Below are positions 27,272-35,648 of a stretch of DNA of 64,000 bases, piece after piece. The notes under the pieces were generated by a model. The model searched no databases. It saw only the letters and a program-made list of their open reading frames with translations, and was not told the DNA's origin. The DNA lies in NCBI RefSeq assembly GCF_003351025.1, contig NZ_QPCG01000001.1, positions 1,123,949 to 1,187,948 of the forward strand, written 5' to 3'. This stretch comes from Mucilaginibacter endophyticus (GTDB lineage: Bacteria > Bacteroidota > Bacteroidia > Sphingobacteriales > Sphingobacteriaceae). Within the stretch, counting starts at the first letter, position 1; each line of letters begins with the position of its first letter. A program made the position numbers and the translations under genes.

Positions 27272-28765
27272 ATGAAGAGATATTTAATTTTTATACTCCC
27301 GTTGCTGGTATTTACCTCATGTAAAAAGTTTTTGGATGTACAGCCAGAATCTGACGTAACCAAAGAGCAGCTGTTTAGTACCGAAGATGGTTTTGAGGAG
27401 GCATTAAACGGTGTTTATACCAGGTGTACAAAAGCAGATATATACGGAGGGAACCTCACGTTCAGCAACCTTGATATCATGGCGCAGAACTATTCGTTTT
27501 CCAATGCCGATTTTCAGAAGATCGCGTCTTTTCAGTACAGCCAAAGCATTTTAAAGGATAAAAACAGCCAGATTTGGTCATCAGTTTACAATGCTATCGG
27601 TAACTGTAATGAAATATTGCAGGTGATAGATAAGCAAAAGGCTGTGTTTTCGGGTAACAACTATGCCATCATTAAAGGCGAGGCACTTGCCTTACGCGCA
27701 TACCTGCATTTTGATCTTTTGCGCATGTTCGCGGCATCTTACAAATACAATCCAAACGGCAAAGGGATTCCTTATGTAACTAATGTTAGTATCAAGAGTA
27801 CACCATTTTCGTCGGTAAGTGATGTAATTAACTATGCTATAATTGATCTGCGTAATGCGCGTACGTTGTTGAGCAATACCGACCCCATTATTCCGGCCGG
27901 TTATATTGTTGGCTATCCCAATAAAACCTATCCTGATGGTTATACCGGTGCTAAGCAAACAGAAACTACAAGTAATACGCTGTTTTTGCAAAACCGCCGG
28001 CACAGGCTCAACTATTACGGTGTATGTGGCGAACTTGCGAGAGTTTACCTGTATAAAGGTGATTACCAGAATGCACTCTCCAACGCTAATGATGTAATAA
28101 GCGCCAACAAATTCCCCTGGACTCAAAAAGATGATGCCTTTAACAACAACGTTGAGCAAAAAGACAGGATATTTTACAACGAGCTGGTATTTGGCTGGTA
28201 TGCACCGCATGCCAATGATAACAACGCACTTGTTACCCTGTTCAGTGCGGCCAACACCGCTCAATACCAGCCAACGCCGCTACAGTTAGATAATATCTAT
28301 GAAAAAAGTACCGTTGGCGCGGAAGATTGGCGCTACAGGCAATGGTTTTTTACAGCTACAGATGTAACGCCAAATCGCAGCTATCTGGTTAAATACATAG
28401 TTAACAGCTCGCCGCAGGTAAACCTGCACCCGTTAATGGCGCCGGCATTTCGTTTAACCGAAGCATATTATATAGCGGCGGAGGCCAGCTATGATAGCAA
28501 CCCAACCAAAGCCATAGAATATCTGAATACTGTACGCACGCATCGCGGTATTATTGATCTGTTACCAAACACCTTAGGTAAAACTGCTTTTATGAACGAG
28601 CTCGTTAAAGAAGCCCGTAAGGAGTTTTACGGTGAAAGCCAGATATTTTACATGTATAAACGGTTGAACCTTGACATAGTGGCGGCCAGCGGACAGATCT
28701 ATCCGGCATCAAACAGTATTTACGTGTTCCCGATTCCGGACGACGAAGCAGCTTACAACAATTGA
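27272..28765 (+). CDS. SusD/RagB-family lipoprotein
   Basis: A 497-residue SusD homologue. Lipobox FTSC (Cys17) is followed by KKFLDVQPESDVT. Characteristic segments are 'FEEALNGVYTRCTKADIYG', 'GEALALRAYLHFDLLRMFAASY', 'RLTEAYYIAAEASYDSNPTKAIEYLNTVRTHRG' and 'LVKEARKEFYGESQIFYMYKRL'. It is the ligand-binding lid of the STN-bearing receptor encoded just upstream. It is followed 19 bases later by the DUF4843 lipoprotein. Confidence 0.95.
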   Translation: MKRYLIFILPLLVFTSCKKFLDVQPESDVTKEQLFSTEDGFEEALNGVYTRCTKADIYGGNLTFSNLDIMAQNYSFSNADFQKIASFQYSQSILKDKNSQIWSSVYNAIGNCNEILQVIDKQKAVFSGNNYAIIKGEALALRAYLHFDLLRMFAASYKYNPNGKGIPYVTNVSIKSTPFSSVSDVINYAIIDLRNARTLLSNTDPIIPAGYIVGYPNKTYPDGYTGAKQTETTSNTLFLQNRRHRLNYYGVCGELARVYLYKGDYQNALSNANDVISANKFPWTQKDDAFNNNVEQKDRIFYNELVFGWYAPHANDNNALVTLFSAANTAQYQPTPLQLDNIYEKSTVGAEDWRYRQWFFTATDVTPNRSYLVKYIVNSSPQVNLHPLMAPAFRLTEAYYIAAEASYDSNPTKAIEYLNTVRTHRGIIDLLPNTLGKTAFMNELVKEARKEFYGESQIFYMYKRLNLDIVAASGQIYPASNSIYVFPIPDDEAAYNN

Positions 28766-28784
28766 TCTCATACCATTTATAACA

Positions 28785-29639
28785 ATGAAAAAAAAGATAT
28801 TTTATGTTTTAGTGGTCGTTGCAGCTCTTGTTAGCTGTAAAAAAGACCAATTACTTACCTATGGCTCAAGAGATAACATTTATTTGAATTATAAAGATAA
28901 AGATGGCAACCAGGATACTTCTGTATTAACTTATTCTTTTGCCTATAATCCTACTCTGGCGCAGGATACCATTTGGGTACCGGTAATAATTTCGGGACAA
29001 AGGTCAAAAAACGAAAGGAAGTTTGCGATAACGGTAGTTGACACTGCTACTACGGCCAAAGCCGGTTTGCATTATGAGGCGCTTAAGCCATCCTACATTA
29101 TGCCTGCCGACTCGGGTACAATAAAGGTCCCGGTGATTATCAAGAACAGTGATCCCGAATTGGCAAATAAATCGGTAATTCTTACCATTCTTGTTTCGGG
29201 TGGGCAGGATTTTAATTCGTCGCTCCCGGTATCATTACGGAAAAGAACTATCCTTTATTCTTCGCGTTTGGAGCAACCGGCCTGGTGGATTTACTGGATG
29301 GGTAACCTCGGCGCTTACAGCAGGATCAAGCATCAGCTATTCCTGATTTCTTCTGGCACTACCGATCTGGTTGATATGTCAAAACCTAATGCTTATCTCC
29401 AGATCCCGCGTACGCTGTATTATATAGATAACGTGAGAAACTTCATCAATGATCCGTTTGGCTGGGTTGCGCGATACCCGGAAAAAGGTTATGTGCTTAC
29501 CAAACGGGCCGATGGAAGCAAGGATTATGATTTCTATAATTCTTCTTCGCCCAATAAGAAGTTTTACCTCAAGTATTACGATCAGGCAGACAAGTATTTT
29601 TTTGTTGATGAAAATGGTCAACAGGTTATTATCAATTAA
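28785..29639 (+). CDS. DUF4843 lipoprotein
   Basis: A 284-residue lipoprotein, lipobox LVSC (Cys18) then KKDQ. The pattern 'DNIYLNYKD', 'SVLTYSFAYNPTLAQDTIWVPVIISGQ', 'RKFAITVVDTATTAKAGLHYEAL', 'MPADSGTIKVPVIIKNSDPEL' fits DUF4843, a beta-sandwich family encoded in SusCD operons between SusD and PKD-like genes. It presumably sits on the outer surface and may help bind the substrate. The exact role is not established. The gene is co-directional, with short gaps on both sides. Confidence 0.85.
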   Translation: MKKKIFYVLVVVAALVSCKKDQLLTYGSRDNIYLNYKDKDGNQDTSVLTYSFAYNPTLAQDTIWVPVIISGQRSKNERKFAITVVDTATTAKAGLHYEALKPSYIMPADSGTIKVPVIIKNSDPELANKSVILTILVSGGQDFNSSLPVSLRKRTILYSSRLEQPAWWIYWMGNLGAYSRIKHQLFLISSGTTDLVDMSKPNAYLQIPRTLYYIDNVRNFINDPFGWVARYPEKGYVLTKRADGSKDYDFYNSSSPNKKFYLKYYDQADKYFFVDENGQQVIIN

Positions 29640-29650
29640 ACACTTAGGTC

Positions 29651-31087
29651 ATGAAATTTAAATCGATAGCTATATTGGCGCTCATAACGGTATTTTATAC
29701 TTCATGTAAAAAAGACCTGGGCAATTACGTATACTCACCACCCTCAGAACCGGTAGTTGCCGGTATTAATAACGCCACATTTTCGGCGCTGCTGGGCGAT
29801 ACCCTCACCATACAGCCAAAGGTTACCCTGGCTGGTGCCGATCCGCTCAAGGATCTTGAGTTTGAATGGCACATCACCGTGCAGGAAGAACTTCGGGAGG
29901 CAGTTTACAAGGGATATCCCCTAAAGATGGTTTACAATTTAGGTCCGGGCGATCGGGCCTGCAAGCTCACCATTACTGATAAACGGAACGGATTATTTTA
30001 TAATTTTCCGTTTAAGATAACCGGTACAACGCAATTTTCGGCAGGTACTTTGGTGCTGAGCAATGATAACGGCGTTACCAAGCTATCATTTGTAAAACCG
30101 GATAAAACGGTATTGGGCAACATTTACAAGTCACTCAATAATGATGATTTGCCTGTTAACCCGGTAGAGCTGTATTATTCGAAGCCACTGCCTTATCAAC
30201 CCAATACCAAAGAGGAGTACTGGGTACTCAGTAATGATCCTAATAAAAGCGGGGTAGTACTTGACGCCAGCACATTATTGAAACGGACAGATTTTTCAGC
30301 ACAGTTTTTTTCGCCTCCGGCAGTTATCAGTGCAGGTTATCTTGAGCCGTTTTTGGGGCCTGTACAAATGGGAACAGTACCAACCGGCGTAATTAACGGC
30401 AAGCTGTACGTGGGCGTTTCATCAACCGCTCCGTTTGCCGATGACTACGGCAAATTTGCCAATGAGCAGGTTGGCGACTATACCATGTCGAAATATTTTA
30501 CGCATGGCAGCTCTTTTTTTATCGGCTACAACCTTAAAGGAAAAGCGTTTATCACGTTTGGTGCGGATGGTACTTATTCAGGTGCCAACTACAAAATTGA
30601 TACAGCAAGTACCGGTTTCGATCCTAAAAATGTAGGATATGATAACTTGTTGTTTATGAAGCCTACCGAGGGCGGCCCATCTTATGCTTTCTTTAAAACT
30701 GCGGCAGGTGCCATAACCGAACTCAGTTTCAGCTATCCTATGGGCGATGACAGGACTTTTAAAGGCCTGGGTAAACGCACATTTAAAGGCAGCGCATTAA
30801 TTGACGATGATACCAAATGGGTGGTTAACAGCTTAAACGTGTTCTACTTTTCATCAAAAGGGAAAATATACCGCTATAATCCTATCAACGAAGACATCAG
30901 GCAGCTTGACGCAGACTTTGGGGGTAAAAAGATATCCATGCTCAAGATCAGTTTGGATGATAACACCCTTACTGTTGGCGCGGATGGCGCAGTTTACACG
31001 CTCGATGTGAGTGTTTCCAAAACTGGCAATATCACCAAAACATTAAGTGGCATACCAGGAGAGCCAATTGATATCATAACCAGATAA
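29651..31087 (+). CDS. PKD-like family lipoprotein
   Basis: A 478-residue lipoprotein with lipobox YTSC (Cys19) then KKDLGNY. The N-terminal 35-135 resembles a PKD/Ig-like fold ('GDTLTIQPKVTLAGADPLKDLEFEWHI', 'YNLGPGDRACKLTITDKRNG'), and the remainder may form a beta-propeller-like body ('GTLVLSNDNGVTKLSFVKPD', 'IYRYNPINEDIRQLD'). It corresponds to the 'PKD-like family' lipoproteins that follow DUF4843 genes in many Sus operons. Surface location and ligand handling are inferred. It starts 11 bases after the DUF4843 stop. Confidence 0.8.
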   Translation: MKFKSIAILALITVFYTSCKKDLGNYVYSPPSEPVVAGINNATFSALLGDTLTIQPKVTLAGADPLKDLEFEWHITVQEELREAVYKGYPLKMVYNLGPGDRACKLTITDKRNGLFYNFPFKITGTTQFSAGTLVLSNDNGVTKLSFVKPDKTVLGNIYKSLNNDDLPVNPVELYYSKPLPYQPNTKEEYWVLSNDPNKSGVVLDASTLLKRTDFSAQFFSPPAVISAGYLEPFLGPVQMGTVPTGVINGKLYVGVSSTAPFADDYGKFANEQVGDYTMSKYFTHGSSFFIGYNLKGKAFITFGADGTYSGANYKIDTASTGFDPKNVGYDNLLFMKPTEGGPSYAFFKTAAGAITELSFSYPMGDDRTFKGLGKRTFKGSALIDDDTKWVVNSLNVFYFSSKGKIYRYNPINEDIRQLDADFGGKKISMLKISLDDNTLTVGADGAVYTLDVSVSKTGNITKTLSGIPGEPIDIITR

Positions 31088-31108
31088 GAAACTAACCTAT
31101 CAAAACAT

Positions 31109-31861
31109 ATGAAAAGAGTAAATAACAGCATGAAAGTTTTTGTGTTGATGGCCACAACCATGACGTTAACCAGCGCCTGCTATAAAGATAAACTGGCTGA
31201 AGATCAGGATCAACCACAGGTGAAGCCCGTTTTTCATGATTACCTGTCGCAAGATTCGGTAACACATGGTTCGTATACATTGATCTTCACCAACTACTCG
31301 CCCGATTTTGCTACGGATGCCGGTAGCAAGGTAAAAGACAGGATGATTGATGCCTTTTTTAAGGTTTATCCGGAAGAGGCAACAATTTACAATCCCAAAA
31401 CAGCAACAAAGGTCTATTTCAACATTGATCCGTCGTATACCGGTGTTGCCGAAACTGGAAATGCCACCGTTCGCATCAATCCCAAATGGATGCTTGCCAC
31501 ACCTACAGATCTGGATGTGGTTACCCACGAGGTTATGCACATTGTACAGGCCTATAAAGGAAGCAATCCGGGATGGCTGGTTGAAGGGATTGCCGATTAT
31601 GCCCGGTATACGCTGGGTATTGATAACGCCACTGCAGGCTGGTCGTTGCCCAATTATAGTGGGGATCAAAACTATACCGGCAGTTACCGCATAACTGCCC
31701 GTTTCCTGGTTTGGCTTGATAAGCATGTTAAAGCAGGTATTGTAAAAAGTCTTGATGCTGCCTGCCGCGATAACACCTACTCAGATCAAACCTGGAAAAC
31801 ATTAACGGGCAAAACAGTTGATGAACTTTGGACTGCTTACAGCCAAAATCCAGCTCTTTAA
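31109..31861 (+). CDS. Basic-secretory-protein-type metallopeptidase lipoprotein
   Basis: A 250-residue lipoprotein (lipobox TSAC, Cys24; Met8 is a possible alternative start). Residues 135-165 contain 'DVVTHEVMHIVQ' with HEVMH at 140-144, the HExxH zinc motif, followed by 'PGWLVEGIADYARY', the downstream glutamate-containing motif of the basic secretory protein (BSP) family. Upstream are 'YSPDFATDAGSKVKDRMIDAFFKVYPEEA' and 'KVYFNIDPSYTGVAETG'. BSP proteins are related to plant defence proteins and are presumed peptidases. The lipoprotein signal places it on the outer membrane, where it could trim proteins before SusCD uptake. It is the likely first processing enzyme of the locus. Confidence 0.85.
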   Translation: MKRVNNSMKVFVLMATTMTLTSACYKDKLAEDQDQPQVKPVFHDYLSQDSVTHGSYTLIFTNYSPDFATDAGSKVKDRMIDAFFKVYPEEATIYNPKTATKVYFNIDPSYTGVAETGNATVRINPKWMLATPTDLDVVTHEVMHIVQAYKGSNPGWLVEGIADYARYTLGIDNATAGWSLPNYSGDQNYTGSYRITARFLVWLDKHVKAGIVKSLDAACRDNTYSDQTWKTLTGKTVDELWTAYSQNPAL

Positions 31862-31913
31862 TAATTCAAATAAGTAAATGTTTACAGCTTTTAAAGCTTA
31901 AAAAAATAAGAAA

Positions 31914-33050
31914 ATGAAATTAAAATTTTTGGCCGCCGCCATCCTTTTGCCTGCAATTAGTATGGCTCAGAAAGCTAACTTCAGTATTACCGGACACATC
32001 GGTAAGCTGGATAAACCTGCCAAAGCCTATATCGATTATATGGATAATGGTACCAGTCACGAAGATTCATGCGTGGTTACCAATGGCACATTTAAATTTA
32101 CAGGCAGTGTATCAGGTATAACTACCAGCCGCATGGCATTTGACCATACCGGGCAGGGCAAGCAACACGCTATTTATGCCCCAAATGCCGATGTTGTTTA
32201 CATCTATTTCGGTAAAGAGAACATGGTATATACCTCGGCCGATTCGCTGGTAAATGCTAAAGTTACGGGTTCAAAAGTGTACGACGAGTTTCAGGCATAT
32301 AACAAGCAGATAGGCGGTACCATTATGGATTTAACCAAAGCCGTTAACGCCGAATTTTCACGCGCTACTCCTGAGCAGCAAAAAGATACCGCTTTTGTAA
32401 AAGCTATTGATGCACGTTATCGCAAAAGCATCGCCGATAGAAATGAAAAACAATTTCTCTTCGCCAAAAACAATCCCAACTCTTACTTTGGTTTAGTAGG
32501 CCTGTCTGAGTCGGCCGGTACTAAGGTTGATGCAGATAAAGTTGGCCCGGTATTTAAAGCGCTTAACGCAACGTTGCGCGGTACAGATGTAGGTAAAGAG
32601 CTTGAGCAACGAATACAGGCAGCCGGCATCACCGCAATTGGCAAAGCCGCGCCAACGTTCACCCAAAATGATGTAAACGGAAAGCCGGTTTCGCTGAGCG
32701 ATTTAAAAGGCAAATATGTTTTGGTTGAGTTTTGGGCAAGCTGGTGTGCGCCCTGCCGTGCGGGTAATCCTAACCTGAAAAAGCAATACGAGCTTTATAA
32801 GGATAAAGGCTTCGAGATCATTTCAGTTTCACTTGATAATGTAAAGGAAAAATGGGTTGATGCTATCGCTAAAGATGGCTTGCCGTGGATACATGTGTCT
32901 GACCTTAAAGGCTGGAACAATGCCGTTGGCCGTTTATATGGCGTTAGGGCTGTACCGCAAAGCTTCTTGCTTGATAAAGATGGTAAAATCATCGGCAATA
33001 CCTTGCGCGATGAATCCCTGAATACCAAACTTGCCGAAATTTTTAACTAA
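31914..33050 (+). CDS. DUF4369-thioredoxin (TlpA-like) protein
   Basis: A 378-residue secreted protein with a signal peptide (about 1-18). Residues about 22-120 form a DUF4369 domain ('FSITGHIGKLDKPAKAYIDYMDNG'), then comes a helical linker, then a TlpA/AhpC-TSA thioredoxin domain (about 240-378, 'KAAPTFTQNDVNGKPVSLSDLKG') with active site WCAPC at 277-281 and the cis-proline region 'VRAVPQSFLLDKDG'. It should reduce or rearrange disulfides in the periplasm. It is the first of two thioredoxins in the operon, which suggests a need to open disulfide bonds of the imported substrate or to protect cell-envelope proteins. Confidence 0.92.
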   Translation: MKLKFLAAAILLPAISMAQKANFSITGHIGKLDKPAKAYIDYMDNGTSHEDSCVVTNGTFKFTGSVSGITTSRMAFDHTGQGKQHAIYAPNADVVYIYFGKENMVYTSADSLVNAKVTGSKVYDEFQAYNKQIGGTIMDLTKAVNAEFSRATPEQQKDTAFVKAIDARYRKSIADRNEKQFLFAKNNPNSYFGLVGLSESAGTKVDADKVGPVFKALNATLRGTDVGKELEQRIQAAGITAIGKAAPTFTQNDVNGKPVSLSDLKGKYVLVEFWASWCAPCRAGNPNLKKQYELYKDKGFEIISVSLDNVKEKWVDAIAKDGLPWIHVSDLKGWNNAVGRLYGVRAVPQSFLLDKDGKIIGNTLRDESLNTKLAEIFN

Positions 33051-33057
33051 AACGGAT

Positions 33058-34938
33058 ATGAAAAAGATCAGTTTGGCTTTGCTGCTTTGCCTTGTGTTTG
33101 GCGCGGCCACATTTGCTAATGCAATAAAACATGGAGCAGGTAAAATAGCCCTCCATGTGTTATATGTAGGCTATGACCCTGCAAAACCCAAGCCGGAGCA
33201 TGTAAATTATTATAGTACGGCTACCGGTGCCATTGACGAGGCATGGAAAACCCGCATGGCCGATTTTAAGGCATTTTTAGAGCAAAGATTTGAAAAGGCT
33301 GATGTTGTGGATGTAAGGGATTATGATGCCACGATGTCGGAGAAGGTAGATGTTACCATTCTTGATGCCGGGCCAGTAAAATTGCCTGCCGGTTTTGATC
33401 GTCCTATAATTCTGATGCATGAAATGGCCCCAAACGTAGGCTTGCCTATTGGCCTGAAATTCGATTGGTATTGCCAGTGTCTGGAGGACGACGCGCTGAA
33501 CATTAAAACCAGCCATGCTATATTTAATACACCTATAAAGGTGAATTTGACTTTGGTTAACAGACCTACGCCGGGTTCTTTTTTTAACGGTTTTCAGGGG
33601 GCTACAACGCCAAAGGAACTACCTATGTGGAAGGTGATCAAAGAAGATCAGGCTGCTAAGGATAAATACATTATCGGCATGGTAGCCCACGGCGAGGGCT
33701 TCAATGATTCGCCCGATGCGGAAGCGATAAGTGGTGGCGTTTGTCTTAAAAATGCCGAGGCTGTGGCATTGGGGCGTCAGGGTAATTATTTTATGTGGGG
33801 ATTTTCGGGTTCGCCCAATCACATGACTGATGAGGCTAAGGACGTATTGGTGAATACCGTTTGCTACATCAAAAAGTTTGACCATCAGAAACCCATCATG
33901 AAAAAAGTGCAGATCGAGAACCGTGAATGGGTTAACGAAATGATCTACCGTACAGATAAGGGACTGTATGAAAAAGCGCTGATTGCCCGAAAAGAGGGTA
34001 ACGCCCGTTTGCTGAAAATGCAGCAGGAACTTAAAGACCGCAAAGCCAAAGGCGAAGATATTGGCCGTGGAAACGAGATGTTTTTGAAAATGCCCGTTAC
34101 CGATGATACACAAAGCTTTGATGATTACCTTAAAAGCTGGGCTGGTAGTGGTATGTATGATATGTTTGGTACCAATACCTCAGCTTATCATAAGTACTAC
34201 CTTGCCAACCTCGAATACTTTTACCCGCTTGATGCTTACTCATTACAGGTTGATGAGGATGCCAAAAAACTGGGTATCTCCAATCGTAAAGTTGAGTTGC
34301 TGGAAAAATGTATCAAAATGCTTGAAAAAGGGGAGGAGCCTGCCCTGGCGCAAAGGGTATTGGAAAGGTATACCACCGAAAAATTTGCTTCGGCTAAAGA
34401 GTGGCGTGATTGGTTAACCAGGAACAAAGCGAACCTTTATTACACCGAATCGGGTGGTTTCAAATTCATGGTCAATACCTATAAAACTGAAACCGCAGCC
34501 GTTGTGCCGGCACCAACCGGCGACATTAAAACTGCAAATGCAGTAATAATACCAACCCGTACCGATCCGGTGGCAGTGAGCGCCACATTAGTTGATGAGG
34601 CAAACGGGAAAAAACAGGTGGTTGTTAAAGCTGATATTTTACAAGGCTGGCATATTTACGCGTATGTGCCCAAAGACAGCCCTTTTATTACCACGCAACC
34701 TATTATTGAATTGCCCAAAGGCATAACCAGCACCGAATGGCAAACATCAGCCGGGGTACCATTTACCGGTGGCGAAGGCATGTTTGTGTGGGAAGACAAG
34801 GCAACTTTTAAAACGGAAATAAGCGCGGCCTCATTAAAGCCCGGTATGGTAATTAAATGCGGGCTTTACTACCAGGTTTGTGATAACAACAAATGTTTCC
34901 CGCCAAAAAGAAAAATAATTGAAATACAGGTTTTATAA
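33058..34938 (+). CDS. Secreted protein of unknown function with C-terminal DsbD-alpha-like domain
   Basis: The frame opens at 33031, but ATG 33058 (MKKISLALLLC) lies 7 bases after the previous stop and starts a clear signal peptide, giving 626 residues. The first ~300 residues contain 'KIALHVLYVGYDPAKPKPEHVNYY', 'HEMAPNVGLPIGLKFDWYCQC', 'YIIGMVAHGEGFNDSPDAEAIS' and 'GNYFMWGFSGSPNHM'; I do not recognise the family, although a ThuA-like fold is conceivable. The middle is helical and charged. Residues about 505-626 resemble the DsbD N-terminal (alpha) domain, with 'VVKADILQGWHIYAYVP' and 'YQVCDNNKCFPPK', where Cys608 and Cys613 would be the redox pair. The fusion between two thioredoxin genes suggests delivery of electrons to an unusual substrate domain. 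Confidence 0.7.
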   Translation: MKKISLALLLCLVFGAATFANAIKHGAGKIALHVLYVGYDPAKPKPEHVNYYSTATGAIDEAWKTRMADFKAFLEQRFEKADVVDVRDYDATMSEKVDVTILDAGPVKLPAGFDRPIILMHEMAPNVGLPIGLKFDWYCQCLEDDALNIKTSHAIFNTPIKVNLTLVNRPTPGSFFNGFQGATTPKELPMWKVIKEDQAAKDKYIIGMVAHGEGFNDSPDAEAISGGVCLKNAEAVALGRQGNYFMWGFSGSPNHMTDEAKDVLVNTVCYIKKFDHQKPIMKKVQIENREWVNEMIYRTDKGLYEKALIARKEGNARLLKMQQELKDRKAKGEDIGRGNEMFLKMPVTDDTQSFDDYLKSWAGSGMYDMFGTNTSAYHKYYLANLEYFYPLDAYSLQVDEDAKKLGISNRKVELLEKCIKMLEKGEEPALAQRVLERYTTEKFASAKEWRDWLTRNKANLYYTESGGFKFMVNTYKTETAAVVPAPTGDIKTANAVIIPTRTDPVAVSATLVDEANGKKQVVVKADILQGWHIYAYVPKDSPFITTQPIIELPKGITSTEWQTSAGVPFTGGEGMFVWEDKATFKTEISAASLKPGMVIKCGLYYQVCDNNKCFPPKRKIIEIQVL

Positions 34939-34947
34939 TCCGGCCCT

Positions 34948-35502
34948 ATGAAAATAAATTTTAAAAGGTTGATGCTGGTAACACCGGTAGCACTTGCCTT
35001 AAGCACAGGATGGAAGGCAGACGGAAAAGCTTCATCATCAAAACGGGATACGGTTGCCGCCAGTCAAAATCTGACTGTTGGAAAACCATTGCCGGTTTTT
35101 GAGTTACAAACTGCAGATGGTAAAACCATCAAATTGTCATCGGTTAAAGGCAAAGTGGTACTTGTTGATTTCTGGGCGTCGTGGTGTATGCCCTGCCGGG
35201 CCGCTATTCCGCACCTTAAAGAGTTATATAAACAGTACCACACTAAAGGATTTGAGATACTTAGCATTTCGATAGATCAGAACAGCAAAGCCTGGAAAAA
35301 CGCGATGCTTAAAGAAGCTATGCCGTGGCAGCAGGGAATTGATAGGTACGAGGAAGGTAAAGACGCATCAATAATGATGTCGGCCTTAGGGATCCAGTCT
35401 GTACCATTTGCTATTATGCTTGATGCCGGAGGGAAGGTGATACTGGTTAACCCGGCTGCTGCCGATATGGACGGGTATCTGAAAGATACATTTAATAAAT
35501 AA
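34948..35502 (+). CDS. TlpA-like periplasmic thioredoxin
   Basis: A 184-residue exported thioredoxin-fold protein. After a signal-like N-terminus (about 1-25) comes 'VGKPLPVFELQTADGKTIKLSSVKG', the redoxin strand 'VVLVDFWASWCMPC' (active site WCMPC at 79-83), 'HTKGFEILSISIDQN' and the cis-proline segment 'QSVPFAIMLDAGGKV'. Its most likely role is a disulfide reductase in the periplasm, perhaps the partner of the DsbD-alpha-like protein encoded 9 bases upstream. It is the last gene before a strong terminator. Confidence 0.9.
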   Translation: MKINFKRLMLVTPVALALSTGWKADGKASSSKRDTVAASQNLTVGKPLPVFELQTADGKTIKLSSVKGKVVLVDFWASWCMPCRAAIPHLKELYKQYHTKGFEILSISIDQNSKAWKNAMLKEAMPWQQGIDRYEEGKDASIMMSALGIQSVPFAIMLDAGGKVILVNPAAADMDGYLKDTFNK

Positions 35503-35584
35503 AAGACATTAACAGGATTGCGTTTAGCAACCTTTAAAGAAGCTTTCGGGCGTTTTCATCAGTTTAGTTAGTTTAATTTTCCGG

Positions 35585-35613
35585 AGAGCCGGTTTTAATA
35601 CCGGCTCTTTTTT
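35585..35613 (+). terminator. Intrinsic terminator between thioredoxin and M16 peptidase genes
   Basis: AGAGCCGGT (35585-35593), loop TTTAAT, ACCGGCTCT (35600-35608), then a run of Ts. The perfect 9-bp stem is a convincing terminator. The M16 gene starts only 36 bases downstream, leaving no room for a full promoter after the hairpin, so M16 expression probably depends on read-through or on a promoter lying before the hairpin. Confidence 0.8.
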
Positions 35614-35648
35614 AAATTAGCGCTGAATCCTAATCCGATAAACAAAAT

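Noticed and set aside
27692..28264. 190-codon open frame on the minus strand inside the SusD gene
   Set aside because: It is antisense to a clear SusD gene, has no recognisable domain, and its residues mirror the codon pattern of the real gene.
31166..31726. 186-codon minus-strand frame over the BSP peptidase gene
   Set aside because: The plus strand encodes a lipoprotein with an intact HEVMH motif; the antisense frame has no family features.
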